Source of the DNA: Chryseobacterium nepalense
Lineage (GTDB): Bacteria > Bacteroidota > Bacteroidia > Flavobacteriales > Weeksellaceae
DNA: 64,000 nt
Assembly (NCBI RefSeq): GCF_023195755.1
Contig: NZ_CP096203.1
Span: 1,860,001 to 1,924,000, forward strand
Reading direction: 5' to 3'
The position numbers were made by a program, and so were the translations under genes. The notes under the pieces were generated by a model that had not been told where the DNA came from, made no database searches, and saw only the letters and a program-made list of their open reading frames with translations. Positions 1-7,584 of this stretch are shown here, one piece after another. The first letter of the stretch is position 1; each line of letters opens with the position of its first letter.

Positions 1-480
1 AGATACTTATCTCAGAAAACCGGCCGTGATATGATTCTCTGGGATGGAAGCTGTATCGTACACGAAGCTTTCTCTATGGAAAGAATTGCGAAACAGCTGG
101 CGGAAAATCCCGATGCCAAGCTTATTGCCCACCCGGAAAGTGAAGAAGCGGTTTTAAAACTGGCTCATTTTATCGGTTCCACTTCCGCACTGCTTAATTA
201 TGTAGAACAGGACGACTGCCAGAAATTTATTATTGCTACGGAAGAAGGCATCCTTCATGAAATGAAAAAACGTGCACCTCACAAAGAACTGATTCCGGCA
301 CTGGTTTTCGATGAAACCTGCAATTGTTCGGAATGTTTTTACATGAAAAGAAATACCATGGAAAAACTCTATCTGTGCATGAAATATGAGCTTCCGGAAA
401 TCATTATTGACGAAGAATTAAGATTGAAAGCATTAAAGCCTATTGAAGCGATGCTTGATCTTTCTAAAAGTATAAAATAA
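1..480 (+). CDS. nadA: Quinolinate synthase NadA, 3' part only
   Basis: Quinolinate synthase condenses iminoaspartate with dihydroxyacetone phosphate to give quinolinate, a precursor of NAD, using a 4Fe-4S cluster in the cytoplasm. The frame is open from base 1, so the 5' half lies outside the window; about 159 C-terminal residues remain. Visible family motifs are the WDGSCIVHE segment, a HPE motif, GSTSALL, a FIIATEEGI stretch and the C-terminal CNCSEC cysteines, one of which should ligate the cluster. It ends just before a strong hairpin terminator and is convergent with the small peptide gene that follows. Family assignment is very secure. Confidence 0.95.
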   Translation, partial: RYLSQKTGRDMILWDGSCIVHEAFSMERIAKQLAENPDAKLIAHPESEEAVLKLAHFIGSTSALLNYVEQDDCQKFIIATEEGILHEMKKRAPHKELIPALVFDETCNCSECFYMKRNTMEKLYLCMKYELPEIIIDEELRLKALKPIEAMLDLSKSIK

Positions 481-488
481 AACAAAGG

Positions 489-526
489 GCCCCAAAAAGT
501 AAGACTTATTGGGGCATTTTTATTCT
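489..526 (+). terminator. Intrinsic terminator after nadA
   Basis: A GCCCCAA arm (489-495) pairs with TTGGGGC (509-515), followed by a T-rich tract. It lies between the convergent nadA and bacteriocin-like genes, so it may serve both. Confidence 0.85.
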
Positions 527-542
527 CATCGAATTTCACTAT

Positions 543-734
543 TTAAAGATCATTCGGACCAGGAACATAACATTCAGAATTGATAAGAACACAGTTTCTG
601 CAAAACTCTGAAAGTGCCCAGTATTCATCACAAGTAAAATTGGAACCTTGAGGGCATTCATTACAGCTTTTAGGACCCGCTCCTCCATTAATCTGTTCTA
701 AATTTCGTCTGCTTAATTTTTTAAAATTTTTCAT
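543..734 (-). CDS. Bacteriocin-like GG-leader peptide precursor (chryseobacterial type)
   Basis: This is a 63-residue precursor. The N-terminus MKNFKKLSRRNLEQINGG has the basic-then-hydrophilic leader and Gly-Gly end typical of double-glycine leader peptides, matching the small bacteriocin-like precursors common in Chryseobacterium. Cleavage after GG (residues 17-18) would release a core of about 45 residues with six cysteines (CNEC, TCDEYW, FCRNC, EC), suggesting disulfides or modification. No C39-peptidase transporter or modifying enzyme lies next to it. Its activity is unknown; the family link rests on the leader and size only. Confidence 0.75.
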   Translation of the reverse strand: MKNFKKLSRRNLEQINGGAGPKSCNECPQGSNFTCDEYWALSEFCRNCVLINSECYVPGPNDL

Positions 735-902
735 AATAAATTGATTTAGTTAATTTTATAAATTTAATATTATTTTTGAGAAATGATAACATATTGAAAA
801 TAATTAACACAAACATTTGTTATTAGATCTGAATAGTAATAAACCGAAAGGTGATGCTACACTGGAATTTGTGTTTTAAAATAATTAAATAAGACAAAAA
901 AT

Positions 903-959
903 ATGAAAATACACTGGAATTCTGAAGAATTAAAACGATTTTTGCTTAAAAAAAGATGA
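903..959 (+). other. Possible 18-codon upstream ORF coupled to folB
   Basis: An ATG at 903 opens an 18-codon frame (MKIHWNSEELKRFLLKKR) whose TGA overlaps the folB ATG as ATGA. The 12-base direct repeat TACACTGGAATT occurs just before it (858-869) and within it (910-921). It could be a coupling leader peptide or chance; there is no homology evidence. Confidence 0.25.
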
Positions 960-1324
960 GCAAAATATATCTTGAAGATGTAAAAATTTATGCCTACCAC
1001 GGTGTTTTACCGGAAGAAAACATCATCGGAACTTATTATATTCTGAATACAGAAATCCACACAGATCTGTGGAAAGCGGCAGAATCAGACAATCTAGAAG
1101 ATACGATCAGTTATGCAGATGTTAATGAAATTATTCATAACGAAATGAAAATCAAATCTAAATTGCTGGAACATGTAGCCGGAAGAATTATTTCAAAGAT
1201 TCATGGAAAATTCCCGGAAATTTCCTATATCCGACTGAAAATCACCAAAACCGCACCGCCGATGAAAGGTGAAATGAAGGGGGCAAGCATCGAACTGGAA
1301 AAAAGTTTTAAACCCGATAATTAA
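956..1324 (+). CDS. folB: Dihydroneopterin aldolase FolB
   Basis: FolB cleaves 7,8-dihydroneopterin to 6-hydroxymethyl-dihydropterin and glycolaldehyde in folate synthesis. The 122-residue product has the normal family length. It starts with the characteristic IYLEDVKIYAYHGVLPEE segment, has the TISYADV motif and a conserved Lys in the ITKTAPP region near the C-terminus. The ATG at 956 overlaps the stop of a tiny upstream frame. A DUF4403 gene follows 35 bases later and an RDD gene after that, all on the same strand, so the three are probably co-transcribed, though no functional link is evident. Confidence 0.93.
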   Translation: MSKIYLEDVKIYAYHGVLPEENIIGTYYILNTEIHTDLWKAAESDNLEDTISYADVNEIIHNEMKIKSKLLEHVAGRIISKIHGKFPEISYIRLKITKTAPPMKGEMKGASIELEKSFKPDN

Positions 1325-1359
1325 AAAATTATTATTTTCGTTTAAAATTATACAAAGAA

Positions 1360-2724
1360 TTGAAATTCATAAAAATATTATTTCTTTTAGCTTTTATTAC
1401 CGTTTGCGGTCAGACTGGTTCAGATAATCAGGTGCCTGTTTACAATTTCCCGAAGCTAAAATCCAGCATTACCATGCCGGTAATCATTCCCCTATCTCAG
1501 ATCAGCAACATCATCAATGCTTCTGTAAAAGATCTCATCTACCAGGATGATTCTTATACTGACAACAATAACGACCAGTTTAAAGTGAAAGTATGGAAAA
1601 CACGCCCGATACGTCTTGTTGGGGGTACCAACCAAAACATTCTGATTGAGGTCCCCTTAAAAATATGGGCAGAAAAAGGAATTGGAACCCTCGGATTGTA
1701 TACTTACCAAAGCACAACTTTTGAAACGGTGATGTCTTTCAATACTTCCATCAGTTTAAAAAATAACTGGACAATTCTTACACAAACCCATCCTAACGGA
1801 TTCAGATGGGTGACAAAACCCGTGCTGGATTTTGGAAAAATCGAAATCCCTATCACGTCGCTGGTAGAAAAAAGCCTTGTGGAACAACAAAAGAAATTCT
1901 GCACAACGATTGACCAGCAAATGGCCGGACAGCTGAACTTTCAGAATTATGCCGTTATGGCCTTCAATGTTTTTGCAAATCCCTTTCAGGTTTCTGAAGA
2001 ATACAATACCTGGCTGAAAATTACACCGATTAATGTTCATATTACACCATTGCAGTTTTACGCCAATCAAATCAATACAAGTCTGGGAATAGATATATAT
2101 TCGGAAACTTATACCGGCCGTAAACCCGAATCTTCAGAGCTTGTAAAATCAGCTCCGGATTTTGGCTTTGTTGCTTCGCTGGAAGACCAGTTTCTGCTTC
2201 AGACCACAGCAAATGTTCCTTTTACGGAAGCAACGGCCATTGCACGGAATATGTTCCTGAATAAAGAATATGATGTAAGAGGTTCTTCGGTAAAGATTAA
2301 GGATATAAAAGTATATGGTGAAGACAACCGCGTAATGGTAGAGGCGGAAACAGAAGGATACGTTAACGGAACAGCCTATATTTCGGGAGTTCCGGTATAT
2401 GATGAGAGCAAAAAGAAGATTGTGCTGTCTGAAACCAAATTCAGGCTCAAAACATCCAATATATTACAGAAAACGGCCACTCTGCTGTTCCGGGGAAGAA
2501 TCGTAAAAATGATTGAAGAAGAATATGGTATTCCGACTCAGGATCTTGAAAACACTTCTAGGAAAAGTATTGAAGAAGCCTTTAACAAAGAATATTATAA
2601 AGGGCTCAAAATGTCCGGAAAGGTGTTTACTTTAAAACCCGGAAACATTCTGATGAATCCTTTTGGAATTACCGCCGTAATTGATACGAAAGCAAATTTA
2701 AAACTTATAGTAAACGGAATTTAA
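1360..2724 (+). CDS. Secreted DUF4403-family protein
   Basis: This is a 454-residue exported protein of unknown function. A signal peptide is clear (MKFIKILFLLAFITVCGQ), which supports the TTG start at 1360; no in-frame ATG lies near it. The body has alternating beta-rich segments with repeated strand patterns such as PVYDESKKKIVLSE and KMSGKVFTLKPG, consistent with the DUF4403 lipid-binding-like fold as I recall it from Bacteroidetes. It sits between folB and an RDD membrane protein, with short gaps. The family name is by resemblance, and function is not inferable from the sequence. Confidence 0.75.
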   Translation: MKFIKILFLLAFITVCGQTGSDNQVPVYNFPKLKSSITMPVIIPLSQISNIINASVKDLIYQDDSYTDNNNDQFKVKVWKTRPIRLVGGTNQNILIEVPLKIWAEKGIGTLGLYTYQSTTFETVMSFNTSISLKNNWTILTQTHPNGFRWVTKPVLDFGKIEIPITSLVEKSLVEQQKKFCTTIDQQMAGQLNFQNYAVMAFNVFANPFQVSEEYNTWLKITPINVHITPLQFYANQINTSLGIDIYSETYTGRKPESSELVKSAPDFGFVASLEDQFLLQTTANVPFTEATAIARNMFLNKEYDVRGSSVKIKDIKVYGEDNRVMVEAETEGYVNGTAYISGVPVYDESKKKIVLSETKFRLKTSNILQKTATLLFRGRIVKMIEEEYGIPTQDLENTSRKSIEEAFNKEYYKGLKMSGKVFTLKPGNILMNPFGITAVIDTKANLKLIVNGI

Positions 2725-2737
2725 ACTAATAACTAAC

Positions 2738-3244
2738 ATGAGAAAATATTTACGCGTAGTAGACAATAACAGAGCTACAAAATGGCAAAGATTTGCAGAG
2801 TATATACTGGACAGGATCTTTATCCAGGTCATTTTTTATGGGGCAATTTTTATCTTTGGTATATTAAATGCCACTCTTTTTAATGAGAATATAGATGAAA
2901 GTTTTGAAGAAGAAAATACAAGTATGGACTTTGTCTTTATACTCATTTATCTTACCTACATATTTGCTTATTATTGTCTGATGGAATATTACCTGGGAAG
3001 AACGCCTGCAAAATATATTACCGGAACAAAAGTTATTAGCATCGATGGAGAAAAACCGACATTTATGCAAATATTGGGTCGCACATTTTCAAGAATAGTC
3101 CCTTTTGATGCCTTATCTTTTCTGGGCGAAAACGGCTGGCACGACAGCTGGAGCGATACCCGCGTGATTGATATAAAAAAATATACGGCTGAAACCCAGA
3201 TGAAAAGAGAAATTGAAACCATCGGAGTGAAAGAAATCGCCTGA
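2738..3244 (+). CDS. RDD-family membrane protein
   Basis: This 168-residue protein has three hydrophobic segments (about residues 25-45, 65-85 and a weaker one after 105). It carries the RDD signature: the Arg and Asp of the first helix (RFAEYILDRIF), then LGRTPAKYITGTKVISIDG and the ILGRTFSRIVPFDALSF segment. RDD proteins are small inner-membrane proteins, some proposed as ion transporters or accessory factors. It starts 13 bases after the DUF4403 stop, suggesting the same transcript. Confidence 0.85.
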   Translation: MRKYLRVVDNNRATKWQRFAEYILDRIFIQVIFYGAIFIFGILNATLFNENIDESFEEENTSMDFVFILIYLTYIFAYYCLMEYYLGRTPAKYITGTKVISIDGEKPTFMQILGRTFSRIVPFDALSFLGENGWHDSWSDTRVIDIKKYTAETQMKREIETIGVKEIA

Positions 3245-3250
3245 AAAATT

Positions 3251-3280
3251 TTTGTTGAATCAGATATTTTGTTATATTTG
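3251..3280 (+). promoter_or_regulatory. Promoter of tRNA-Cys
   Basis: A TTTG element (3251-3254) is followed after 18 bases by TATATTTG (3273-3280), an excellent match to the Bacteroidetes sigma-ABfr consensus TTTG-N~19-TAnnTTTG, 24 bases before the mature tRNA. Confidence 0.8.
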
Positions 3281-3304
3281 CACACCTAAAAATGGTAAAG
3301 ACAT

Positions 3305-3375
3305 GGTACTTTGGCCGAGCGGCTAGGCAGTGGTCTGCAACACCATCTACAGCGGTTCGAATCCGCTAGGTACCT
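3305..3375 (+). tRNA. tRNA-Cys (GCA)
   Basis: A full cloverleaf folds by hand. The acceptor stem is GGTACTT with AGGTACC, plus a T discriminator. The D-arm is GCC/GGC, the anticodon stem is GTGGT/ACCAT with loop CTGCAAC (anticodon GCA, Cys), and the T-arm is AGCGG-TTCGAAT-CCGCT. CCA is not encoded. It has its own promoter upstream and a terminator immediately after. Confidence 0.95.
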
Positions 3376-3377
3376 CA

Positions 3378-3406
3378 AACCTCTCTATAATTAGAGAGGT
3401 TTTTTG
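3378..3406 (+). terminator. Terminator of tRNA-Cys
   Basis: AACCTCTC (3378-3385) pairs with GAGAGGTT (3394-3401), followed by a run of T, directly after the tRNA. Confidence 0.9.
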
Positions 3407-3538
3407 TTATAGTTTCCCGATAATATACTTAACAAGTGTTTTTATTTAGCGTACAGATAACCGTTGGAAATCAATTATTTTGAGATAAGAAAGCAGTCAA
3501 AAGCTAAAAGTGGTCCACAAAAAATCAAAACTTATATT

Positions 3539-4683
3539 TTATTCACGTTTGGAAACTAACCAATTTATAATGCTGTTTTTAGTAACTGCCAACAATATAT
3601 TATAATTTAGAATTACATCATCAATAAACTCCTTAGTTTCAAAATCATAGAAACTTGTTTCAATCTCAAAAAAGTTAGAAAAACTAGATTGGGGATCTGT
3701 GTGTGGTGGCTGCTTTCCTTGATGAACATATTCTGATCGATGTTTATATGTTTTTCGTAAAAGTTCCTCCAATTTTTTTTCACTAAAATCTGATGGGAAA
3801 TTTCCACCGAAAAATCTTTCAGACTCTTTATCTTGCTCCCTTTGAATCGCGCTATTTTTTATTAAATACTCATCCCATTCTAAATACGGAGCATATCTTT
3901 TTATAAATTCAACATAGCGCTCAATGAGATAAGCATTTGAACCTCTTGCAGCTTTAAATTCCGTAAAAAGTTCAGCAAATTCAGCATTCTCCTTACTCAT
4001 TTCTGACCATACTGACTCTTTTGGGTGCTTTTGTTTAACCTTATCCCGTTTAATCGCAATTTACGCAACTGATTCAATAGAGGATACTAGCAACTGATAA
4101 GATAATCCAAAATCTTCCCGTTTATTAATTAATGAAAGTTGTACTAATCTTGCATTTTGCATAAATTTTCGATATACATCATATTTAATTGTCTTCAGTA
4201 AAGAAATGATTTCACGAATATTACTTGCTAATGACAATTCTTCTCTTTCATCCATCTCTATTCGTAGCGTCCCAGGTCCCGCAGAGAGGACGGGATAAGT
4301 TAAGCCATAAGTGACTAATGCTCTTTCTTCTAATTTAGGAAATGATGTATAGAACGGTACAGGATGACTTCTAGGGGATTTGAATGGATGAGAAGTAGTG
4401 ATCGATAGTATAGCGCAAAGTGCATGAGGCAATAAATCACTATAAATTTCTGAAACTTGTTTCATCTTTACAACGCTTACATAAGCTCTATAAGACCCGG
4501 GCATCCAGGTAATCTGTGAGGGATATAAAGTGTAGTTCCCTAAATCCCACTCAAATTTTATTTCAAATGGAGACAGTATTATACCATACAACTCTTTGAA
4601 TATCTTGGATCTTCTTTATCTGGTCTAAAAATATCAATACACTCATCAAAAAGTATATGATCTGCTGTTACTGCTCTGATCAT
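3539..4683 (-). pseudogene. Broken HEPN-like (Apea-type) gene: one frameshift and one in-frame stop
   Basis: Two open segments (4591-4061 and 4000-3539) are in the same frame and are separated only by a TAA at 4063-4061; translation reads through that region sensibly (ESVA-stop-IAIKRDKVKQ). Upstream, an ATG at 4683 opens a frame (MIRAVTADHILFDE) that terminates soon after a -1 shift near 4592; restoring one base in AAGAG to AAGGAG joins RYSKE to LYGIILSPFE. Repaired, the protein is about 381 residues. The C-terminal third has HRSEYVH, an R-x4-H motif typical of HEPN domains. The two lesions make it a probable pseudogene; the HEPN identity is inference. The divergent neighbour is a membrane protein. 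Confidence 0.7.
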
Positions 4684-4841
4684 GGTTTTTTATTTTAAAG
4701 ATACGGTTTTATTTTAGGCTAAAAAGTTCAATTTACTTATAATAACTATATTACCTATTGGCCTAACTGTCCAGTAAGAAAATCAATTGAAGTAATAATG
4801 GATTGAGATATTTTGTATATTCGAAAATTAAACATAAAACC

Positions 4842-5789
4842 ATGGAAGAATTAAAAGAAGAACTAAGTAAAGCGTCATCTACCGTAACTTCAATAGTGAA
4901 TGAAGCAACAAATGTTGTTTTAGAAAGATTCAAAAATCCCACAATTGCAGCATTTACAATACCTTGGATAGTTATAAATTGGAGATCAATATTATTTTTT
5001 ATATTTTCTACAGGCTCTATCGAATTTAAGATATTATACGTAAATAAATATTTTAGCGACTATTGTCATACACTTGTTTACCCACTGTTAGCAATGGTTA
5101 CATACCTTTTTTTTCTTCCGTATTTTAATCAGTATAATGAACTTTTTATAAAAAAAGCATTTAAAAAACGAGCAGATTATAAGAAAATACAAATTACCGA
5201 TCAAATTGAAAGGCAAGGAGATATAGCAATCAAAATAAATGATGCTCAGAAAAAAATAATGGAAGCACGGGAGGGCGTTGAGCACAATCAGTATGTTGAT
5301 GAGTTACAAACTACCATAGAAGAATTAAAAGCAAAACTAAATGAAGAACAAATTAAAAACATTAATGAATCAAAATCTTTCCGTGAACAGTCAGCTTTGT
5401 TAAGTGATGAAATAAAGATTCTAAATAATAAAATAATAAGTAATGACAGAAAAAATTTAAAAGAATTGGAAGAGCTTAAAAAGCAGCTAAATGATACTTC
5501 ATTGGAATTTTATGAAGCTACTAAAAAAAATAAAATATTACACATTGAAAAAATTCTAGATTTACCTAACAACAAAATGTTTAGATTTTTTGAAGATGGC
5601 CAACTTATTATTAATATATTTCAATATCAGGATACTGATATGGTAAAATATTATGATTTTATAATGCGTACTTTCGTTAGTAAAGAAGATGTTATATCAC
5701 AGCTTCTTGGAAGGGATTTCCAAGTAATAAGATCGGGGGAAGAATTCGATTATGCTACGGAAGTTGTCAAATTTAAAACACTACCTTAA
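4842..5789 (+). CDS. Hypothetical membrane protein with long coiled coil
   Basis: About 315 residues from the ATG at 4842, chosen because a TTG 39 bases earlier lies in an AT-rich promoter-like stretch and adds untypical sequence. Two hydrophobic segments (around IAAFTIPWIVINW-FFIF and TLVYPLLAMVTYLFFLPYF) give a hairpin membrane anchor. A long charged helical region rich in Glu/Lys then follows, with heptad-like Leu/Ile (LEELKKQL and similar), and a small C-terminal globular part. I do not recognise a family. It stands alone in an accessory stretch beside the broken HEPN-like gene. Similar hairpin-plus-coiled-coil proteins exist among phage-defence effectors, but nothing here proves that role. 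Confidence 0.75.
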   Translation: MEELKEELSKASSTVTSIVNEATNVVLERFKNPTIAAFTIPWIVINWRSILFFIFSTGSIEFKILYVNKYFSDYCHTLVYPLLAMVTYLFFLPYFNQYNELFIKKAFKKRADYKKIQITDQIERQGDIAIKINDAQKKIMEAREGVEHNQYVDELQTTIEELKAKLNEEQIKNINESKSFREQSALLSDEIKILNNKIISNDRKNLKELEELKKQLNDTSLEFYEATKKNKILHIEKILDLPNNKMFRFFEDGQLIINIFQYQDTDMVKYYDFIMRTFVSKEDVISQLLGRDFQVIRSGEEFDYATEVVKFKTLP

Positions 5790-6088
5790 AAACATCGCAA
5801 TTAATTATTTGATGTTTATTTATGAAGAATAAATCTGTTTTTGCTTTTCTTCGGCGAATTAATCTATTGGAAAGCTTTCTTATGATGACCTGATTATTTC
5901 TATACATGCGTAATGTATAAAATCTTCATATATGTGCATAGAAACTATAGCATGATAACTAAAAAAAATCTTATACACGCGTAATGATTGTAGGAAAATC
6001 TTCAATTAGTACTGCATGATCCGGAATAGAGACGTTTTTTGGGTTCTTATCCCTTCCGATATTCAAAACCAATTGATAAAAAATTTCA

Positions 6089-6153
6089 TAAAAAACCCCG
6101 GAATGATCCGGGGACTAAAAACTAATAACCATGAAAAACTCAAATTGATGAGC
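6089..6153 (-). ncRNA. Repeated RNA-like element, copy A
   Basis: Read on the minus strand: a CTCA/TGAG mini-hairpin (6152-6139), the conserved core CATGGTTATTAG, then a perfect 7-bp CCCCGGA/TCCGGGG stem (6113-6096) and a T-tract, which is an intrinsic terminator. The core is shared with copies B and C. No TAnnTTTG box is visible upstream of this copy, so it may be silent or driven differently. Confidence 0.55.
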
Positions 6154-6261
6154 TATATTTTAATCTGAATATTTTTTAAGCTGTTCGTTTATTTACAAAC
6201 TTATATACGATAAATTAATGAAGTCGGTTTTTGGCTTGATAAAAATTATAATAAACAGAAA

Positions 6262-6288
6262 TAGCTCCTGAGAGGAGCTATTTTTTAA
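6262..6288. terminator. Hairpin, possible terminator of the 92-residue gene
   Basis: TAGCTCCT (6262-6269) pairs with AGGAGCTA (6273-6280). The T-run follows on the plus strand; on the minus strand, where it would end the 6303-6581 gene, the tail is weaker. Confidence 0.5.
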
Positions 6289-6302
6289 TGATCACTTAAT
6301 CG

Positions 6303-6581
6303 TTAGCGTATGATTTTTTCTACATTGGCTTTGGCACTGTTAAAAGCTTCTTCTGCTTCTTCGTACAATATATTGGCCGATATTTCAAAGCCGCTTGCCA
6401 TAAAAAAGGTAACATTTCCATCCATATTAAAACTAAGAAACCCAATATGATTCACATTAATCACCAACGGTTTTCCCAGAATTTTTGCTCCTTCAATAGA
6501 ATTGGGCTTTTTTACATTAATAATGCTGGATGCCTTGATGTATATTAAGCCTTCTGATGTTGTTTTGATTATATAAGACAA
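6303..6581 (-). CDS. Hypothetical 92-residue protein
   Basis: A short cytoplasmic-looking protein, mixed alpha/beta, with no signal peptide or membrane segment. The only start upstream of the conserved-looking N-terminus is TTG at 6581, preceded about 20 bases away by TATCTTTG, a good -7 box. I recognise no family. It is flanked on both sides by copies of the repeated RNA-like element. Confidence 0.6.
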   Translation of the reverse strand: MSYIIKTTSEGLIYIKASSIINVKKPNSIEGAKILGKPLVINVNHIGFLSFNMDGNVTFFMASGFEISANILYEEAEEAFNSAKANVEKIIR

Positions 6582-6600
6582 TTAAATAATTTTATGCAAA

Positions 6601-6608
6601 GATATACA
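6601..6608 (-). promoter_or_regulatory. -7 box TATCTTTG before the 92-residue gene
   Basis: Minus-strand TATCTTTG matches TAnnTTTG about 20 bases upstream of the TTG start at 6581. Coordinates are good to within a few bases. Confidence 0.55.
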
Positions 6609-6619
6609 TTAAAAAGTAA

Positions 6620-6690
6620 AAAAAATCCCCAGCCACGGCAGAGGATTAAAATGAAAAAATTAATATTTAAGTGATGGTGTTTCTTTAAAA
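6620..6690 (-). ncRNA. Diverged relative of the repeated RNA-like element (copy D)
   Basis: On the minus strand a TTTTCAT segment is followed by TTTTAATCCTC, an imperfect stem against GGGGAT (a GCC/GGC part with one mismatch) and a run of eight T. The layout matches copies A-C, but the core is degraded and no -7 box is evident. Confidence 0.3.
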
Positions 6691-6742
6691 ATATTCTCAG
6701 ATTTCTCCGAGAATATTGTAAGTTCCTTTAAGGATTTTTTAA
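6689..6742. repeat. Inverted repeat plus hairpin
   Basis: AATATTCTC (6690-6698) and GAGAATATT (6709-6717) form a 9-bp stem with a 10-base loop. A short TCCTT/AAGGA palindrome with a T-run follows, resembling a weak plus-strand terminator. No associated gene is apparent. Confidence 0.4.
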
Positions 6743-6844
6743 TAGTTGCGGTTAAGTATTCAACTACTATGCCAGCAATACAGACAAAGTGTTAAAGTTT
6801 TAATGAAAATAAATTTTTATGGTTAAAATGATTTATCTATAAAA

Positions 6845-6927
6845 ATAAAAAAGCCCCTGAATAAACAGGGGCTAAAAAACTAATAACCATGAAAACTCAA
6901 TTAAACATGAGAATCAATGCAAATGTA
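6845..6927 (-). ncRNA. Repeated RNA-like element, copy B, with own promoter
   Basis: On the minus strand a TACATTTG -7 box (6927-6920) is followed 8 bases later by the CTCA/TGAG mini-hairpin, then the CATGGTTATTAG core, then GCCCCTG (6872-6866) paired with CAGGGGC (6859-6853) and a T-tract. The predicted transcript is about 70 nt. The stem sequence differs from copies A and C but stays fully paired. No frame is conserved between copies. Confidence 0.65.
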
Positions 6928-6994
6928 TACATTATTTTCATTAAAAATGATGATTATAATCTATTGTTTTTATAATCCGTCGGTTTTGTTTTAT

Positions 6995-7002
6995 TACATT
7001 TG
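6995..7002 (+). promoter_or_regulatory. -7 box TACATTTG before the 7016 ORF
   Basis: TACATTTG lies 13 bases before the ATG at 7016 and suggests that the following frame is, or once was, transcribed. Confidence 0.5.
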
Positions 7003-7015
7003 TAGCAAAACCTAT

Positions 7016-7268
7016 ATGATGACATTTACTAAAGCTTTAAAACACAAAAAACTGATTCTTAAAAACTCAAGTGCTTTTACCAAAACTCTTTATGATTATC
7101 TTATTATACCTGCAATTGCAGAAGAGAGTAAAAAATTTCTTGATGACTTCAGAAAATCCCCATCATCGTTTACTGATGAAAGCTGTAAACACTACAGCAG
7201 CAATTCCAGGTTTAAAATATTCTTATATTGTAAAAGCCGAACGTGATTTCCCGCACAGGATGACATAG
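7016..7268 (+). pseudogene. Small frameshifted hypothetical gene
   Basis: The first frame from ATG 7016 reads naturally to about SPSSFTDE, then becomes unnatural; the +1 frame beyond it reads naturally (AVNTTAAIPGLKYSYIVKAE) and stops at 7268. Removing one A from GATGAAAGCT near 7181 joins them into about 84 residues. A -7 box lies just upstream. No family is recognised. A sequencing slip or a genuine decayed gene are both possible. Confidence 0.35.
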
Positions 7269-7283
7269 AAACAATCTGGATAT

Positions 7284-7362
7284 AAAAAATCCCCGTATTG
7301 CTACGAGGATAAAAACTAATAACCATGAAAACTCAAATTAAACATGAGTGACTGCAAATTTA
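7284..7362 (-). ncRNA. Repeated RNA-like element, copy C, with own promoter
   Basis: On the minus strand a TAAATTTG -7 box (7362-7355) is followed directly by the ACTCA/TGAGT mini-hairpin, the CATGGTTATTAG core and the terminator stem TCCTCGTA (7309-7302) with TACGGGGA (7297-7290), which includes a G-U pair, then six T. The predicted RNA is about 67 nt. It is the best-formed member of the family. Confidence 0.68.
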
Positions 7363-7556
7363 AGAAATGTATTTTTTTTAAAAAGTCTTTTAGACAATTT
7401 ATTTTTATCAATTAACAAATTTTATCAGTCATTTAAAATATCTTTAAAATTCAAAATTTCCGTTATCCCCCTATTTAAAAGGGCTACGATGTAATTTTAG
7501 AAACAATATAATATTTCAAAAATTAAACAACCATTTAAAAAATGTTAAAATATAAT

Positions 7557-7584
7557 AAAAAAGCTCTCATTTCTGAGAGCTTTA
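7557..7584 (-). terminator. Terminator of the 1258-residue surface protein gene
   Basis: An AAGCTCTCA/TGAGAGCTT hairpin with a T-run on the minus strand, about 20 bases after the stop codon. Confidence 0.8.

Larger units (their letters stand above)
5790..6302. other. 513-base intergenic stretch
   Basis: No convincing coding frame. It contains an imperfect direct repeat of a GCGTAATG-type motif (near 5908 and 5980), RNA-like element copy A at 6089-6152 and a hairpin at 6262-6280. The rest is AT-rich without visible structure. Confidence 0.6.

Noticed and set aside
4803..4841. TTG start for the membrane/coiled-coil gene
   Set aside because: It lies within an AT-rich promoter-like segment; the ATG at 4842 has an A-rich leader and a natural N-terminus.
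6131..7351. Plus-strand mini-ORF MKTQIKHE inside the RNA-like elements
   Set aside because: The frame reads ATGAAAACTCAA in copies B and C but shifts or stops differently in each copy (copy A gives only four codons). The conserved features (-7 boxes, terminator) all read on the minus strand.
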